The notes beneath the pieces are model-generated. The model was not told where the DNA came from, ran no database searches, and saw nothing but the letters and a program-made list of their open reading frames with translations. Of a stretch of DNA of 64,000 nt, positions 26,475 through 37,459 are shown in pieces. Position numbers and translations under genes: made by a program. The number at the start of each line of letters is the position of its first letter. The stretch's first letter is position 1. This stretch comes from Mycobacterium rhizamassiliense (GTDB lineage: Bacteria; Actinomycetota; Actinomycetes; Mycobacteriales; Mycobacteriaceae): positions 552,365 to 616,364 of the forward strand of contig NZ_LT721901.1 in assembly GCF_900157375.1 (NCBI RefSeq). The letters are read 5' to 3'.

Positions 26475-27707
26475 TCATCCGATCGCGCGGGCGGACCGTA
26501 CGGCCTGTTCACACACGTTGTGGACCACATCGTCCGCGCCGGGCCGGCTCTGACATCCGACGCTGATCCGCACCGGCCCGTCGAGGACCACCGTCCAGCG
26601 CACCTGGTGGCTGGCGCGGACTTCCCGGTAGGTGACCGCGGGCCGCCCGGCGCTGACCCCGGACGGATTGAAGTCGACGAACACACCACCCGGCTCGGAA
26701 CCGATCGCGCGCTGCAGCCGCTCGGCGGTCGCGCTCAACGTCTCATCGGGAGGTACGGGCGATTGGGTGACGTGCAGGGCCACCTCCGGATCTGCGGGCG
26801 ATGTGACTTGCACCCGCGCCGAGCCGGGCCCGCCGAGCACGCGCTGCACAATCCAATCCGCGGGGACCGTCAGTGCCACCCGGCCCTCCACCAAAAATGT
26901 GGTCGCGGCGGTAGGTGGTACGCCGTGGTGGCCGACTGCGGCCGCAATCGGCACAGCCGCGGCCAAGACGACAGCGACAGCTACCAGGCCCCTGGACCCG
27001 AAGGCTCGCCATCGAGCGCCGGCGACGCGCGGAACGGACCGCGGCGGCGGCTCGCTCCGAGGCGCCAGGGTCGACTGCGCCGAGGCCGCCAGCTTCGATA
27101 GCCGCGTCGCGTCGATTTCAGTTGCCGACCGGCCGCTGGCGCGCACCAAACGGGCGATCGACGCCGCGAGTGCGGCCGCCCCGGCGACCGCCCGAGGTGC
27201 GTCGATGAGCACGGTCGTCGTTGTGCCGGAGCATATCTCGTCGATCGCGCGTGCGACCTCCTCGGCGACGGCGAGCGATTCCGAATTGCGGGGTATGCCG
27301 ATGACCTCGGCGCCGACGATCGCCACCAACCGCTCTGCGATCTCCACCACAACTTCCGCACCGGCGTGGGGCGCCTGAGTCAACAGCCACGATCGCGGGC
27401 GCACCAACACGTCGCCGGGCAGGCTTTCGGCCGCCGCGGTGGCCATGCCGACTCGCGACGACGACCACCACGACGGGTGAACGACGACGGTCCCGTCGGC
27501 CGCGCAGTGCAACGACCGCAGGGCAGTCCTCCACAGAGAATCGATGGCTACGGGGCGACCGCCCACCAACGCCACACGATCGTCTATACCGCCCAGCGCC
27601 GCATCGAGTTCTTCCATCACGCCGGCGGCGGCGACCACGTCTGTGCCACAACACAATCTGTGAATCGCACCGGGCCCCACCTCGATTATTGCGCGGTGTC
27701 GGTTCAT
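26475..27707 (-). CDS. Type VII secretion-associated protein (Rv3446c-like)
   Basis: The 410-residue protein sits between eccC4 and esxU. The N-terminal half ([40 protein letters not shown]) looks like a degenerate actin/ASKHA-like fold. A membrane helix ([20 protein letters not shown], about residue 240) follows, then an extracytoplasmic domain ([20 protein letters not shown]). This architecture matches the T7SS-associated family known from actinobacterial ESX-4-type loci. Molecular role unknown. The ATG at 27705-27707 begins 7 bp after the eccC4 stop. Confidence 0.85.
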   Translation of the reverse strand: MNRHRAIIEVGPGAIHRLCCGTDVVAAAGVMEELDAALGGIDDRVALVGGRPVAIDSLWRTALRSLHCAADGTVVVHPSWWSSSRVGMATAAAESLPGDVLVRPRSWLLTQAPHAGAEVVVEIAERLVAIVGAEVIGIPRNSESLAVAEEVARAIDEICSGTTTTVLIDAPRAVAGAAALAASIARLVRASGRSATEIDATRLSKLAASAQSTLAPRSEPPPRSVPRVAGARWRAFGSRGLVAVAVVLAAAVPIAAAVGHHGVPPTAATTFLVEGRVALTVPADWIVQRVLGGPGSARVQVTSPADPEVALHVTQSPVPPDETLSATAERLQRAIGSEPGGVFVDFNPSGVSAGRPAVTYREVRASHQVRWTVVLDGPVRISVGCQSRPGADDVVHNVCEQAVRSARAIG

Positions 27708-27714
27708 GGCCGGC

Positions 27715-30700
27715 TCACGGCGGCGGACACCAGCCCACCTGTACCAGCTGCTCTTCACCCGCGCGATTGGTCAGGAGGCCGCGGCCCGGCGGCAACCGCA
27801 CCGGGCGGCCGGAGCCCAAGAGCACCCCCTCGTCCGGACGGGCACTCATCATCAATTCCAGGCATCCATGGTCACGCAGCCCCGCCAACAGCGGCTCGAA
27901 CAAAGCCCGCACCGCTCCGCCGCTGCGGCGCGCCACCACAAGGTGCAGCCCCAGATCGCTTGCATAAGGCAAGTATTCGACGATGTCGGCCAACGGATTG
28001 CCCGCGGGAGTGACTACGAGGTCGTAATCGTCGACCACGACGTAGACGTCCGGTCCCGACCTCCAGGACCTGGTCCGCAACTGCGTCTGGCTCGCGTCCG
28101 GAGGAGGCATACGTCCCCGCAGGAGATCGACCAGATCCGGCAATAGCACCCTCAGCGTTGCCGGCGACATGGCGTAGCCGCTGAGATGTTCGGACTCGAC
28201 GACGCCGAGTAGAGAACGCCGAAAGTCGACGACCAACAGTCGTGCCCCTGCGGCGTTGTTCGTCCGGATGATTTCGCGGCACACGGTACGCAGCGTGGCG
28301 GTCTTTCCGCATTCGGTGTCGCCGAGGATGAGTAGATGCGAATCCCGCTCGAAATCAAGCGCCACCGGGCGTAATCGGCGTTCTTCGAGACCGAGCAGGA
28401 CCTGCCTGCCCAGCTCGTCGTTTGAATGCTGGACGACGGCATCGAGGTCGATCTGCGTGGGCAGTAGGGGTATCGGCGGCGCGGCCGGCTGATCCGGGCG
28501 GCACCACCGCTGGTCTCCATCGATGGGCAACGCGATGACCATGTGCAGCGCCTCACCCGACAGCCCGCGACCGGGCCTGCCGAGGGGTACGTCGCGCGCC
28601 CGCTTGCGGTCAATCTCGGAATCGGCGGGATCGCCGAGACGCAACTCGATGCGAGTGCCGATCTGATCCTTCAACGAAGGTCTGATATCCGCCCACCGCG
28701 AGGCCGACAACACGACGTGCACGCCAAACGAGAGTCCCTGGGCCGCAAGGGCCGTAATCGAACCTTCCAACCCGCCGAGCTCGTGTCGCAGGCTCCCCCA
28801 CCCGTCGACCACCAGAAATACATCACCGAACGGATCATCGCCTACCGCCCCGGCGGCCAGTTGCCGACGATACTCGGCAATCGAATCCACCCCGCGCTCA
28901 ACATAAATGGCCTCGCGGGCTCGCACGATCGCCTCAAGCTCGGCGATGATCCGGCCGGCGAGTTGGGGCTCGGACCTGCCGGCCACGGCGCCAACGTGCG
29001 GTAACGCGCGCACAGACGCCAGCGTCCCACCGCCGAAGTCCAGACAGTAGAACTGCACCTGCCTTGGGTCGTGGGTGGCAGCCAACGCAGTGATTACCGT
29101 GCGCAGCGCCGTCGACTTTCCCGCTTGCGGTGCCCCGACAACAGCGAGATTCCCTGCGGCGCCCGATAAATCGATGGTAAGCGGCGCTCGGTGCTGATCG
29201 AAGGGACGATCGACGATACCGATGGTCACGGCCAGGCTCGTCGCCGCGGCACCCGCGTCGGATAACAGTTTGTCGAGTGACGGTGCCGGGCCAAGTGGCG
29301 GCAGCCAGACCTGGCGAGCGGGCGGCCCCAGCCCGGACACGTGCTCCACGACCCCCTGCAGCACGGTCCGATCCGGCGTCTCCGCGCTAACGGGTGCGCA
29401 CCGCACTGGCCCCACGCTCGCCAACGTGAACGGCTGCACCCGATCCAATCGCGCGGGTGGCCGCGAGGGCGTAGCCGCCCGCAGGGGTCCCGACACGAAG
29501 GCGGTCTGGAAGCGGATCGGCTGATCGCTGCCCGCTCGCAAAAAGCCCACGCCCGGAGTGTTGGGCAATTCATAGGCGTCCACTGTTCCCAGCACGGTCC
29601 GAGATTCGCTTGTGGACAGGGTTTTCAGGCACATCCGATACGACAAATGCGCTTCCAATCCTCTCAGCCTGCCCTCGTCAAGGCGCTGGCTGGCCAGCAA
29701 CAGGTGCATGCCCAACGACCGGCCTACCCGGCCGATAGCCACGAACATGTCGGCAAAATCTGGATGCTGGCTGAGCAATTCGGAGAACTCGTCGACGATG
29801 ATGAACAGCGTTGGCATCGCGATGAGTTGCTTCCCGGTCCGGCGCGCGCGTTCATAGGCGGCGATGCTGCCGCAGCCGGCGGCGCGCAGTACCTGTTGCC
29901 GGCGATTCATCTCGCCGGCCAGTGCGTCTCGCATCCGGGCGACCAGCGGCGCCTCCTCGGCGAGGTTGGTGATGATCGCGGCAACATGCGGGGCTCCCGC
30001 CAGATCGAGAAATGTTGCGCCGCCTTTGAAGTCGATGAGAAGCAGATTGAGCGCCTCGGGAGAGTTGCGGGCGATCATGCCCAATGCCACGGTGCGCAAG
30101 ACTTCCGACTTCCCGGACCCGGTGGCGCCTACGCAGAGCCCGTGCGGCCCGACACCGCCTTCCGCGGGCTCTTTGATATCCAGCTCCAGCGTCACCCCCT
30201 CGGGGGTAATCCCTATCGGAATACGCAGACGATGACGATGGTCTTGGTTGTCCCACAGCGCAGTTGGATCGAATGCGTCGATATCCTCGATACCGACCAA
30301 ATTCGGCCAACCCCGGTCCGGATTCCGGCAACGTGCGGCCGTGTCGGCGCGGTATGCGGCAAGGCGCTGGGCACATACCAACGCGTCCATGCGATCCAAC
30401 CGGTCCGGTTCCCTCGGCGTTCGCGATTCGTCGTCATACCTGAACGTCAGGGGTGACCCGTCGTGCCCAGGGCGGACCTCGACCACGGTCGTCCGCGGGA
30501 CGGGTGCGAGGGGACCGAATTCACTCAAGTCGTCGAGGTCAACGATCACCACCAGATACGGCAGGGCCGAACCAGCGAGCGCGACCCGCAATTCGTCCGT
30601 GCTGCAATACATCATGCGCGCGGATCCCACGGCATCGGCGGCAACCGGGTGCTGATGGTGCGGCAACCATTTCAACCAATCCCAGTGGGGTCGATTGCGT

Positions 30701-31455
30701 TCATCGATCACGCCGGCGATGAGCAGTTGATCGGGGGCGTGGAACACGGCCAGCTGACAGATCATGGCACGCAACACACCGCGCGCCTCATCGGCTTCGC
30801 CGTCGACCACCAAGGATTCGACTCCGCGCAAACCGATCGCGATGGGCGCCTCGTCGATCGTGGCATGAGTGCGGATGAAACGCTGCATCGCAGTCACGGT
30901 GACCGGATCACAACGCTCCAGATCAAGGTCCTCGGGAGCGACCAGACGCCTTGCGAGCGGCCGGGTGCCGCTCCCAATGCGAACGAGACAAAAGTCCGAG
31001 TCGTTCGCTCGTCGCTCCCACATCCGCGGGCCGCCGGTCAGCGTCCAGAGGGTTTCCGGTTCGGGATGAGTCCACGTGAGCGACGCGCGCTGTGTCGCAG
31101 CGGTTTCCACAGCTTCCTCGCGCAATCGACTTAGCGATTCGAGATAGTCACTCCGGTCGGCCAGGATCCCACGTCCGCGGCGCTGGCCACGTCCCGTAAA
31201 CACGGTCACCACCATCGAGACGACCATCATCATCGGGAAGGCAAGAAACGCGGGGTTGCGGGTCACCCCCGACCGCGAGAAGAACATGACCGCCATGACG
31301 CCCAGTGCCCCGACCGCCATGACGACGGGCAGTATCCGCACCAGCAGGCTTGGCGCCGTGGAGCTCGCCAATTCCGGCGGCGCGGCAACGGCAATGTCCG
31401 CACCGACAACTGTCGGCGGCCACTGTCGCACCGCGGGCACGAATCCCTGGGTCAC
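27715..31455 (-). CDS. eccC4: ESX-4 secretion ATPase EccC4 (FtsK/SpoIIIE type)
   Basis: The 1246-residue motor has two N-terminal membrane helices ([35 protein letters not shown]), then three FtsK-type ATPase domains with P-loops [13 protein letters not shown] (about residue 455), [13 protein letters not shown] (about 780) and [13 protein letters not shown] (about 1065). Walker B is clear in domain 1 ([12 protein letters not shown]). As in other EccC proteins, the first domain is expected to be the active one and the C-terminal domains bind substrate signal sequences. Single-chain EccC is typical of ESX-4. Divergent from eccD4. Confidence 0.96.
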   Translation of the reverse strand: MTQGFVPAVRQWPPTVVGADIAVAAPPELASSTAPSLLVRILPVVMAVGALGVMAVMFFSRSGVTRNPAFLAFPMMMVVSMVVTVFTGRGQRRGRGILADRSDYLESLSRLREEAVETAATQRASLTWTHPEPETLWTLTGGPRMWERRANDSDFCLVRIGSGTRPLARRLVAPEDLDLERCDPVTVTAMQRFIRTHATIDEAPIAIGLRGVESLVVDGEADEARGVLRAMICQLAVFHAPDQLLIAGVIDERNRPHWDWLKWLPHHQHPVAADAVGSARMMYCSTDELRVALAGSALPYLVVIVDLDDLSEFGPLAPVPRTTVVEVRPGHDGSPLTFRYDDESRTPREPDRLDRMDALVCAQRLAAYRADTAARCRNPDRGWPNLVGIEDIDAFDPTALWDNQDHRHRLRIPIGITPEGVTLELDIKEPAEGGVGPHGLCVGATGSGKSEVLRTVALGMIARNSPEALNLLLIDFKGGATFLDLAGAPHVAAIITNLAEEAPLVARMRDALAGEMNRRQQVLRAAGCGSIAAYERARRTGKQLIAMPTLFIIVDEFSELLSQHPDFADMFVAIGRVGRSLGMHLLLASQRLDEGRLRGLEAHLSYRMCLKTLSTSESRTVLGTVDAYELPNTPGVGFLRAGSDQPIRFQTAFVSGPLRAATPSRPPARLDRVQPFTLASVGPVRCAPVSAETPDRTVLQGVVEHVSGLGPPARQVWLPPLGPAPSLDKLLSDAGAAATSLAVTIGIVDRPFDQHRAPLTIDLSGAAGNLAVVGAPQAGKSTALRTVITALAATHDPRQVQFYCLDFGGGTLASVRALPHVGAVAGRSEPQLAGRIIAELEAIVRAREAIYVERGVDSIAEYRRQLAAGAVGDDPFGDVFLVVDGWGSLRHELGGLEGSITALAAQGLSFGVHVVLSASRWADIRPSLKDQIGTRIELRLGDPADSEIDRKRARDVPLGRPGRGLSGEALHMVIALPIDGDQRWCRPDQPAAPPIPLLPTQIDLDAVVQHSNDELGRQVLLGLEERRLRPVALDFERDSHLLILGDTECGKTATLRTVCREIIRTNNAAGARLLVVDFRRSLLGVVESEHLSGYAMSPATLRVLLPDLVDLLRGRMPPPDASQTQLRTRSWRSGPDVYVVVDDYDLVVTPAGNPLADIVEYLPYASDLGLHLVVARRSGGAVRALFEPLLAGLRDHGCLELMMSARPDEGVLLGSGRPVRLPPGRGLLTNRAGEEQLVQVGWCPPP

Positions 31456-31586
31456 CTAGCCCCTCCTTGAAGTTTGCTCACGGTAGACAGCGCCAAACGT
31501 GCGGGCAATTCACCTGTGGACGGCCGGATACCCGTGCCGCGAAACCGCGTTAGCGTGGCGGCAATCGGAGGTTGAAAGGGTCGCCC
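31456..31586. promoter_or_regulatory. Divergent ESX-4 promoter region
   Basis: This 131-bp region separates eccC4 (minus) and eccD4 (plus) and must drive both arms of the ESX-4 locus. GAAAGGG precedes the eccD4 GTG. I could not assign -10/-35 boxes with confidence. Confidence 0.4.
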
Positions 31587-32984
31587 GTGTCTGAATCCGA
31601 CCTGGGATTACGTCGTGTTTCGATTCATGCCGGCGGTACCCTTGTCGACGTCGCTCTGCCGTCGCAAATGCCTGTCGCCACGCTCATTCCACCAATTGTC
31701 GACATTGTGGGAGACCACACCGCCGATGGACCCCGTGCCCTGACCGCTTCGCGTTATCAACTCTCCCGGCCGGGCAGGGCTGCGCTACCTGCGGCGAAGA
31801 CCCTAGCGCAGAACGGTATTCGAGACGGCGACACTCTCCTGCTGAGCCGCGCCCGGGCACGGGTCCCGGGACCCAGGTACGACGACGGGGCCGAAGCCAT
31901 CTCGGCGAGCTTGACCCCGCAGAGCCGGGATCGGCCGCAGCGGCTCCGAGCGACGCGGCTGGCGGGTGCCCTGGCGGCGGGCTTGTTCGCGAGCATGGGC
32001 GGTCTGGGGCTCGTACGAAATTCCTTCGATCCGAACGTCACCCATGACGTCACCGCGACAGCCGGGGTTGCCGGCGTGCTCGGCACCATTGCACTGATCT
32101 TCGCGGCCGTCGCCCACCGCGCATGTCACGATCCGATGTTCGGAAACACGCTGGCCGTGATCGCCACGCTATTCGCTGCAGTCGCGGGCTTTCTCGCGGT
32201 ACCCGGCCCGCCGGGCCTTCCCAACGTGCTGCTGGCCGCGATGATGTCGGCGGTCGCCGCCACCCTCGTGATGCGCGTATCGGGCGGCGGCGTGACCGCA
32301 TGCACCGCGATCTCGTGCTTCGGAGTTATTCTCGCCCTCGCCGCAATGGCGGGCATGATCACCGCCGCACCGCTGCGGACCATGAGCTCGATTACCACTT
32401 TGGTATCGCTAGGGTTGCTGGGCGTGGCGGCGCGACTCTCGATCGTCATGGCCGGGTTGTCACCTAAGCTGCCGACCGCGCCGGATCTGGACTCATTCGA
32501 ACCGCACACAGATAACCTGCCGGGCAAGGTGTTTCGGGCCGAAGTGTGGCTGAACAGCCTCGTCGCCGCATTCTCTGTGTCGGCGGCGGCTGGCGCAATT
32601 ATCACTGCGCTCGGCGGCGCACCGCGGCCGACTTGTATCGCGTTTGCCATGCTGACCGGGGTTCTCCTGCTGCTGCGCGGGCACCCACTTCAGAGCGGGA
32701 AGCTGATATGCGTCATCGGTGGGGTTACCACCGTCGCAACAGCATTGGGCCGCACAGCACTCAGCGCCCCAGCGCAGGGGCCGTGGATAGCTCTCGCCAC
32801 GGCATCGCTGGTCGCCGCGGCATGCATTCTCGGATTCGTCACCCCAACGATGTCCGCTTCACCCATCGCGCGGCGAAGCATCGAACTGTTCGAATGTCTC
32901 GCATTGGTGGCGATGGTGCCGCTGACATGTTGGGTGTGCGGTCTCTACGGCGCCGCCCGTGCTGCGTCTCCGCCATGGGGTTGA
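31587..32984 (+). CDS. eccD4: ESX-4 membrane channel component EccD4
   Basis: The 465-residue protein has an N-terminal ubiquitin-like cytosolic domain (RRVSIHAGGTLVDVALPSQM, then LPAAKTLAQNGIRDGDTLLL) and about eleven membrane helices (for example LAVIATLFAAVAGFLAVPG, GMITAAPLRTMSSITTLVSL). EccD forms the bulk of the T7SS inner-membrane pore. I chose GTG 31587 with GAAAGGG upstream; a TTG five codons earlier is possible. The end overlaps mycP4 by 10 bp. Confidence 0.93.
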   Translation: MSESDLGLRRVSIHAGGTLVDVALPSQMPVATLIPPIVDIVGDHTADGPRALTASRYQLSRPGRAALPAAKTLAQNGIRDGDTLLLSRARARVPGPRYDDGAEAISASLTPQSRDRPQRLRATRLAGALAAGLFASMGGLGLVRNSFDPNVTHDVTATAGVAGVLGTIALIFAAVAHRACHDPMFGNTLAVIATLFAAVAGFLAVPGPPGLPNVLLAAMMSAVAATLVMRVSGGGVTACTAISCFGVILALAAMAGMITAAPLRTMSSITTLVSLGLLGVAARLSIVMAGLSPKLPTAPDLDSFEPHTDNLPGKVFRAEVWLNSLVAAFSVSAAAGAIITALGGAPRPTCIAFAMLTGVLLLLRGHPLQSGKLICVIGGVTTVATALGRTALSAPAQGPWIALATASLVAAACILGFVTPTMSASPIARRSIELFECLALVAMVPLTCWVCGLYGAARAASPPWG

Positions 32985-34294
32985 CGGCATTGGGCGCTGC
33001 ACGCGCGCTGGCGGTGTCGGCTCTGATTGCGCTTCCACAGTTCGGAATGCCGTCAGCACAAGCGGTTTCGCCACCGGAAGTCGATGACAGGTGGCTGCCC
33101 AAGCCGGCCCTACCGGCACCGCCGCGACCTACCGTGCAGCGCGACGTGTGCACAATGGTCGCGGAGGGCTCAGGAGCTGTCCCCCGACGGGCCGCCGCGG
33201 TCGACCTACCGCGGGTTTGGCAGCTCTCCCGCGGGGCGGGCCAGCGCGTAGCCGTCATCGACACCGGGGTTTCGCGCCACCGCAGGCTGCCGAGTTTGGT
33301 GCCGGGAGGCGACTATGTGTTTACCGGCGATGGCACCCAGGACTGCGACGCGCATGGCACACTGGTGGCTGGAATCATCGCTGCGGCAACCGCTTCCGGA
33401 TCCGATGGCGGAGTGGCACCCGACGCCACCGTGGTCAGCATCCGCCAGTCCAGCGCGAAGTTTGGTCTCACACGCGACCCGTCGAGCACAGGGGTCGGTG
33501 ACGTCGACACGATGGCAAGGGCCGTGCGGACGGCCGCCGACTTAGGTGCATCGGTGATCAACATCTCGACTGTGGCATGCGTTCCGGTTGCGTCCGCACT
33601 CGACGACCGCGCGCTCGGCGCCGCGCTGGCGTATGCGGTCGACGTCAAGAACGTCGTCATCGTCGCCGCGGCCGGCAATACGGGCGGGGCCGGGCAGTGT
33701 CCGCCCCAGCGCGCCGACGCGACGTGGCAGACCGCCACCGTATCGGTCAGCCCGGCTTGGTACGACGACTACGTGTTGACTGTTGGTTCCGTGAACGCCG
33801 AGGGCGCCCCGTCGGCGTTCACTCTCGCTGGGCCTTGGGTAGACGTCGCGGCGACCGGCGAAGGCGTGACATCGCTCGGATCGGCGTCACTCTCGGGCAC
33901 CAGCTTTGCCGCCCCCATCGTCAGCGGACTCGCCGCATTGATCCGGGCACGATTCCCTGCGTTGAGCGCGCGGCAGGTGATGCAACGCATCGAGTCGACC
34001 GCGCACCACCCGACCGGCGGGTGGAATCCGTACGTCGGTAATGGGGTGGTCGACATCCTGGCCGCGGTCAGCAGCGACTCAGCGCCGCCCGGTAACACCG
34101 CCACGCCGCCGCCCGCTCAAGTTCCGCTGACCCAGCCACAGCCACGGCCGCAGCACGCCCCCGGGCGGGTCACCGCATTGCGCGGCGCGGGGGTCTGCGG
34201 GGCCGTGCTGCTAGCGGTGCTGATCACCGGTGTCGCCAGGGTTCGGTTACCGAGCCGGCGACGGGGCCCCCGTGACGCCGTCGCGGGCGATTGA
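32975..34294 (+). CDS. mycP4: ESX-4 mycosin protease MycP4
   Basis: The 439-residue subtilisin-like protease has a signal peptide (ALAVSALIALPQFGMPSAQA) and the catalytic triad Asp in VAVIDTGVSRH, His in CDAHGTLVAGI and Ser in SGTSFAAPIVSG. The oxyanion Asn is in VAAAGNTGG. A Pro-rich linker and C-terminal membrane helix (GAGVCGAVLLAVLITGVARV) anchor it outside. The ATG at 32975 overlaps the eccD4 stop. The 3' end overlaps the convergent eccB4 gene by 48 bp. Confidence 0.95.
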   Translation: MGLTALGAARALAVSALIALPQFGMPSAQAVSPPEVDDRWLPKPALPAPPRPTVQRDVCTMVAEGSGAVPRRAAAVDLPRVWQLSRGAGQRVAVIDTGVSRHRRLPSLVPGGDYVFTGDGTQDCDAHGTLVAGIIAAATASGSDGGVAPDATVVSIRQSSAKFGLTRDPSSTGVGDVDTMARAVRTAADLGASVINISTVACVPVASALDDRALGAALAYAVDVKNVVIVAAAGNTGGAGQCPPQRADATWQTATVSVSPAWYDDYVLTVGSVNAEGAPSAFTLAGPWVDVAATGEGVTSLGSASLSGTSFAAPIVSGLAALIRARFPALSARQVMQRIESTAHHPTGGWNPYVGNGVVDILAAVSSDSAPPGNTATPPPAQVPLTQPQPRPQHAPGRVTALRGAGVCGAVLLAVLITGVARVRLPSRRRGPRDAVAGD

Positions 34295-35632
34295 CGCGTC
34301 CGCCCTGCTCAATTCCGGACCGGATGGCAAGGCCGCCAACACGCGCGGTGGGATCGGAATGGCCGCTGCCAGCAGGCCGAGGTCGCGCGCCGTTTCATCG
34401 TCATGAACCGCGAACCGCACCCCGGTGTCGGCCACCAGGTAACGCGTGCCCGCTGGACCACTCACGTACGCGCTGCGGCCCGGCGGCAGGTAAACCGCAT
34501 CGAGCGCAGGACCGCGGGCGTCAGCCTGCGCCAACCGCACGGGCGCCGCTGGTGAGGCCACCGGTAGCTCATCCACAGCCCGCAGCACGCTGCCGGACTG
34601 CCCGCGACTCCACGTCACGCAAACGACCCAGTCACCGCCGACCAGCGATCTCGGCGGTTGATCGGGGAACGTAGCCACCGGCAGGGCGCCCACGGTCGGG
34701 GCCGTGCGAAGCACATCGGGCGTCACGGCGGGGATTTCGGCGCTGCCGTGCGAGTCGCGGAATCGGAGTAGATCCGCGGCAATCCGGCCGATGCGCTGAA
34801 TTCCGGTGGCCAGAACGGCGTAATACTCGTCACTGTCGCCCCGCGCGATGCGCAGCACGCTGCCGACGGGATAACCGGGCAGTCCGGCCGCATTTTCGCC
34901 CGCGCCCCGAATACGCGGCGCCGCAATCGGCGACACTTCGGGTAGGGCATTCAGCAACAACGGTGAAAGGGTGCGTGGCGTGCTGCCCTCCAGCCGCAGT
35001 GCGCGTACGACCGCAGGATCTGTCATGTCCACAACGGCACGCTGCCCGTTGTAGAGCAGGTAGGTCGGCGAACCCAACCCGGCCGTGGCGAGGATGGCCT
35101 GCTCGCTGCTTATCCGACCGCCCGACGATGCTGCGGCAGACTCGACGATGACGGTCGTCGCCGAATTGTCGCCGGCATCGCAGATCGTCCAAACCGCTTC
35201 TTCGCCGGACAACAACGGACCGCTAAGGTCCGGCACACCCGGAATGCCCAGCAGTGGGCCGCGTTTCGTGTGCCTCAACTCCGACTCGCGCACCGGTCGC
35301 GGATCGGCATGGGTTCCTGCGATCAGCCGGGCCGAGGCCAAATTCAGGACCGGATGCCACGTGTCGCCGACTCGCACATAGAGCGCTCCGGTTTGTTTGC
35401 CCATCACGATCTGCGCCTGGCCGAGCCTCGCTTCGGGTTGCAGCAAACCAAGGCACGCAATCGCAGCCACCGCGACGGCGGCGACGACGCACCCGATCGT
35501 CAAAGGCGCCGTCCGCGCCCGCAGCGGCAGGGCCGGTACCCGGGTGCCGAGCCCCAGCAACGCGGACTCGGCACGGCGCAGCAGAAATCGATTGCCGCTG
35601 ACGTACAGCCAGATGGTCAGCTGGCGAGGCAC
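34247..35632 (-). CDS. eccB4: ESX-4 membrane protein EccB4
   Basis: The 461-residue single-pass protein has a short cytosolic N-terminus (QLTIWLYVSGNRFLLRRAES), a membrane helix (LTIGCVVAAVAVAAIACLGL, about residues 40-60) and a large periplasmic domain with GQAQIVMGKQTGALYVRVGD, GTPYLLYN-like PTYLLYNGQRAVVDMTDPAV and GVRFAVHDD, diagnostic of EccB. The GTG start (35630-35632) has GGGGGAT upstream. EccB links EccC/EccD to the periplasm. It faces mycP4 tail to tail. Confidence 0.94.
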   Translation of the reverse strand: MPRQLTIWLYVSGNRFLLRRAESALLGLGTRVPALPLRARTAPLTIGCVVAAVAVAAIACLGLLQPEARLGQAQIVMGKQTGALYVRVGDTWHPVLNLASARLIAGTHADPRPVRESELRHTKRGPLLGIPGVPDLSGPLLSGEEAVWTICDAGDNSATTVIVESAAASSGGRISSEQAILATAGLGSPTYLLYNGQRAVVDMTDPAVVRALRLEGSTPRTLSPLLLNALPEVSPIAAPRIRGAGENAAGLPGYPVGSVLRIARGDSDEYYAVLATGIQRIGRIAADLLRFRDSHGSAEIPAVTPDVLRTAPTVGALPVATFPDQPPRSLVGGDWVVCVTWSRGQSGSVLRAVDELPVASPAAPVRLAQADARGPALDAVYLPPGRSAYVSGPAGTRYLVADTGVRFAVHDDETARDLGLLAAAIPIPPRVLAALPSGPELSRADASIARDGVTGAPSPAR

Positions 35633-35740
35633 TGATCCCCCGATGTCCGCGAATTGGTAGAACTCACAATAGATTGCAAAACCACAGGTCTGCGGCCATT
35701 TATCCACAGGCCTCCAGGTTTAACGCGGCCTGAAAATGGG

Positions 35741-35752
35741 TAAAATTGGCCC
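35741..35752 (+). promoter_or_regulatory. Candidate leaderless promoter of cutinase 1
   Basis: TAAAAT at 35741-35746 matches the -10 pattern TANNNT and is followed by 6 nt before the GTG start codon at 35753. The spacing puts +1 on the G of the start codon, so the mRNA would be leaderless, which is common in mycobacteria. No Shine-Dalgarno sequence is visible in front of the GTG. Confidence 0.6.
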
Positions 35753-36706
35753 GTGATTTTTCACCGCATACACAACCCTCGGGCGGGCAGCGTACGGACC
35801 GCTGGACGCTGGGTCGGTCTGGGCGCATCGGCACTGGTCACGGCCGCCGGCCTGCTCGCCAGCCCCGCCGTCGCGCCGGTCGCGCACGCCTTCGACTGCC
35901 CCGACGCCGAGGTGATCTTCGCCCGCGGCACGAATGAACCCGCCGGCCTGGGGCGCGTGGGTGATTCCTTGGTCGATTCGCTGCGCCAGCAGACCGGGCT
36001 CAACATCCTCCCGTATGGGGTGAACTACGCGGCCAGCAAGCTACAGCTGCACGGCGGCGACGGCGCCAACGACACCATCGACCGGGTCAAGAAGAGCGTG
36101 GAAACGTGCCCCAACACCAAGATCGTGCTGGGCGGCTACTCGCAGGGCGCCTCGGTGATGGACATCGTCGCCGGCGTTCCGATCGGCGGCATCAGCTGGG
36201 GCAACAAGCTGCCCGAGCAGTACGCCAAGAACATCGCCGCCGTGGTGACCTTCGGTGACGTGGCCGACCGCGCCGGCGGCACGCTGCCCTCCCAGAGCGC
36301 GCTGCTCGGCTCCAAGGCCATGGACTACTGCAACCCCAACGATCCGATCTGCCACGCCGGCTCCGGCAACGAGTGGAGCGGGCACACCGAGGGCTACGTC
36401 CCCGTCTACACCACCCAAGCGGCGCAGTTCGTTGCATCCAAGCTGCTGGGTGGCACCGGCCAGCCGATGCCCGGCTACGGGCCATCCCTGGGCAACGGCC
36501 CGCAGACGCCCGTCAGCGGCCCGCAGACGCCGGCGACCGGCCCGCTGAGCCCGGGCTCCCCCGCGCAGACACCGCAGGACCCGAACTCAGTTCCGTCGAT
36601 CCAGGGTCCGGCCTCGCCCGCGACGCCGGCGACTCCTGGTGTGCCGGCCTCGCCGGCCCCCGCGTCGCCGACCCAGGCACCGAGTCTCGTCGACGCGGTT
36701 CAGTGA
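35753..36706 (+). CDS. cut3: Secreted cutinase-family esterase with Pro-rich tail
   Basis: The 317-residue serine esterase has a signal peptide ending near VAPVAHA. The mature domain (about 45-235) has the cutinase nucleophile motif [12 protein letters not shown], paired cysteines ([22 protein letters not shown]), the catalytic Asp region [10 protein letters not shown] and a His in [13 protein letters not shown] 75-residue Pro/Thr/Ala-rich tail with repeats of the SGPQTP type follows; such tails may hold the enzyme in the cell wall. The position after eccB4 matches Rv3451 (cut3). Substrates are probably lipid esters. Confidence 0.9.
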   Translation: MIFHRIHNPRAGSVRTAGRWVGLGASALVTAAGLLASPAVAPVAHAFDCPDAEVIFARGTNEPAGLGRVGDSLVDSLRQQTGLNILPYGVNYAASKLQLHGGDGANDTIDRVKKSVETCPNTKIVLGGYSQGASVMDIVAGVPIGGISWGNKLPEQYAKNIAAVVTFGDVADRAGGTLPSQSALLGSKAMDYCNPNDPICHAGSGNEWSGHTEGYVPVYTTQAAQFVASKLLGGTGQPMPGYGPSLGNGPQTPVSGPQTPATGPLSPGSPAQTPQDPNSVPSIQGPASPATPATPGVPASPAPASPTQAPSLVDAVQ

Positions 36707-36805
36707 CGGCCGGGCATCGATCCCGTAACACCGCGCCCCCGCATTACCTGCGCTGACCTGCAGCAACCTTCCGAAGCGACCGGCCGGCCGGGTCGGTACG
36801 CGTTT

Positions 36806-36817
36806 TATCATCGGTCC
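36806..36817 (+). promoter_or_regulatory. Candidate leaderless promoter of cutinase 2
   Basis: TATCAT at 36806-36811 fits the -10 pattern TANNNT and lies exactly 6 nt before the GTG at 36818, the same spacing as at the first cutinase. No ribosome-binding site is visible. This predicts a leaderless transcript. Confidence 0.55.
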
Positions 36818-37459
36818 GTGGGGATTCGCTCGGCCAATTTCGCCGCGGTTGCGCTTGTCGCCGCGGTCTCCGGAATTGCCCCGGCCACGGTGACCATTCC
36901 GGTCGCCTCGGCCGCATGCCCGCCCGTCGAGGTGGTGTTCGCTCGCGGCCGTGAGGAGCCGCCCGGTGTCGGCTACATCGGCCAGGCGTTCGTCACCGCG
37001 CTGCAAAGCAAGGTGCGTGAACCCGTCGCGGCCTATGGCGTGAACTACCCCGCCGACGTCGATCCCGCCAAGGGCGCCACCGACATGAGCGCCCACGTCC
37101 AGTCGATGGCCAGGCAGTGCCCGAACACCCGAGAGGTGTTGGGGGGCTATTCGTTGGGCGCTATCTCGGCCGACCTGGTGGTCGCGGTGACCCAACCGTC
37201 ATTCGGGTTCAAGAACCCGCTGCCGCCGGGCCTGGGCCAAACCGTGGCGGCGGTCGCGCTGTTCGGCAACGGCACCCGGCGCGTGCTCGGCCCGGTCCCC
37301 GACTTCAGCCCCGCCTTCGCAGGCAAAACCATCGACCAGTGCGCTCCCGGCGACCCGATCTGCTCGAGCGGCACCAACTGGCAGTCGCATCTGCAGCCCT
37401 CGTACATCAACTCCGGGCTGGTGGATCAGGCCGCGGCCTTTGCCGCCGGCCGGCTCTAG
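36818..37459 (+). CDS. cut4: Secreted cutinase-family esterase
   Basis: The 213-residue protein has a signal peptide ([20 protein letters not shown], cleavage near VASA), cysteines in [13 protein letters not shown] and QCPNTREV, the nucleophile elbow [14 protein letters not shown], Asp in [12 protein letters not shown] and His in [11 protein letters not shown], a complete cutinase triad. It lacks the Pro-rich tail of its neighbour. The position matches Rv3452. The stop overlaps the truA stop by three bases. Confidence 0.9.
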   Translation: MGIRSANFAAVALVAAVSGIAPATVTIPVASAACPPVEVVFARGREEPPGVGYIGQAFVTALQSKVREPVAAYGVNYPADVDPAKGATDMSAHVQSMARQCPNTREVLGGYSLGAISADLVVAVTQPSFGFKNPLPPGLGQTVAAVALFGNGTRRVLGPVPDFSPAFAGKTIDQCAPGDPICSSGTNWQSHLQPSYINSGLVDQAAAFAAGRL

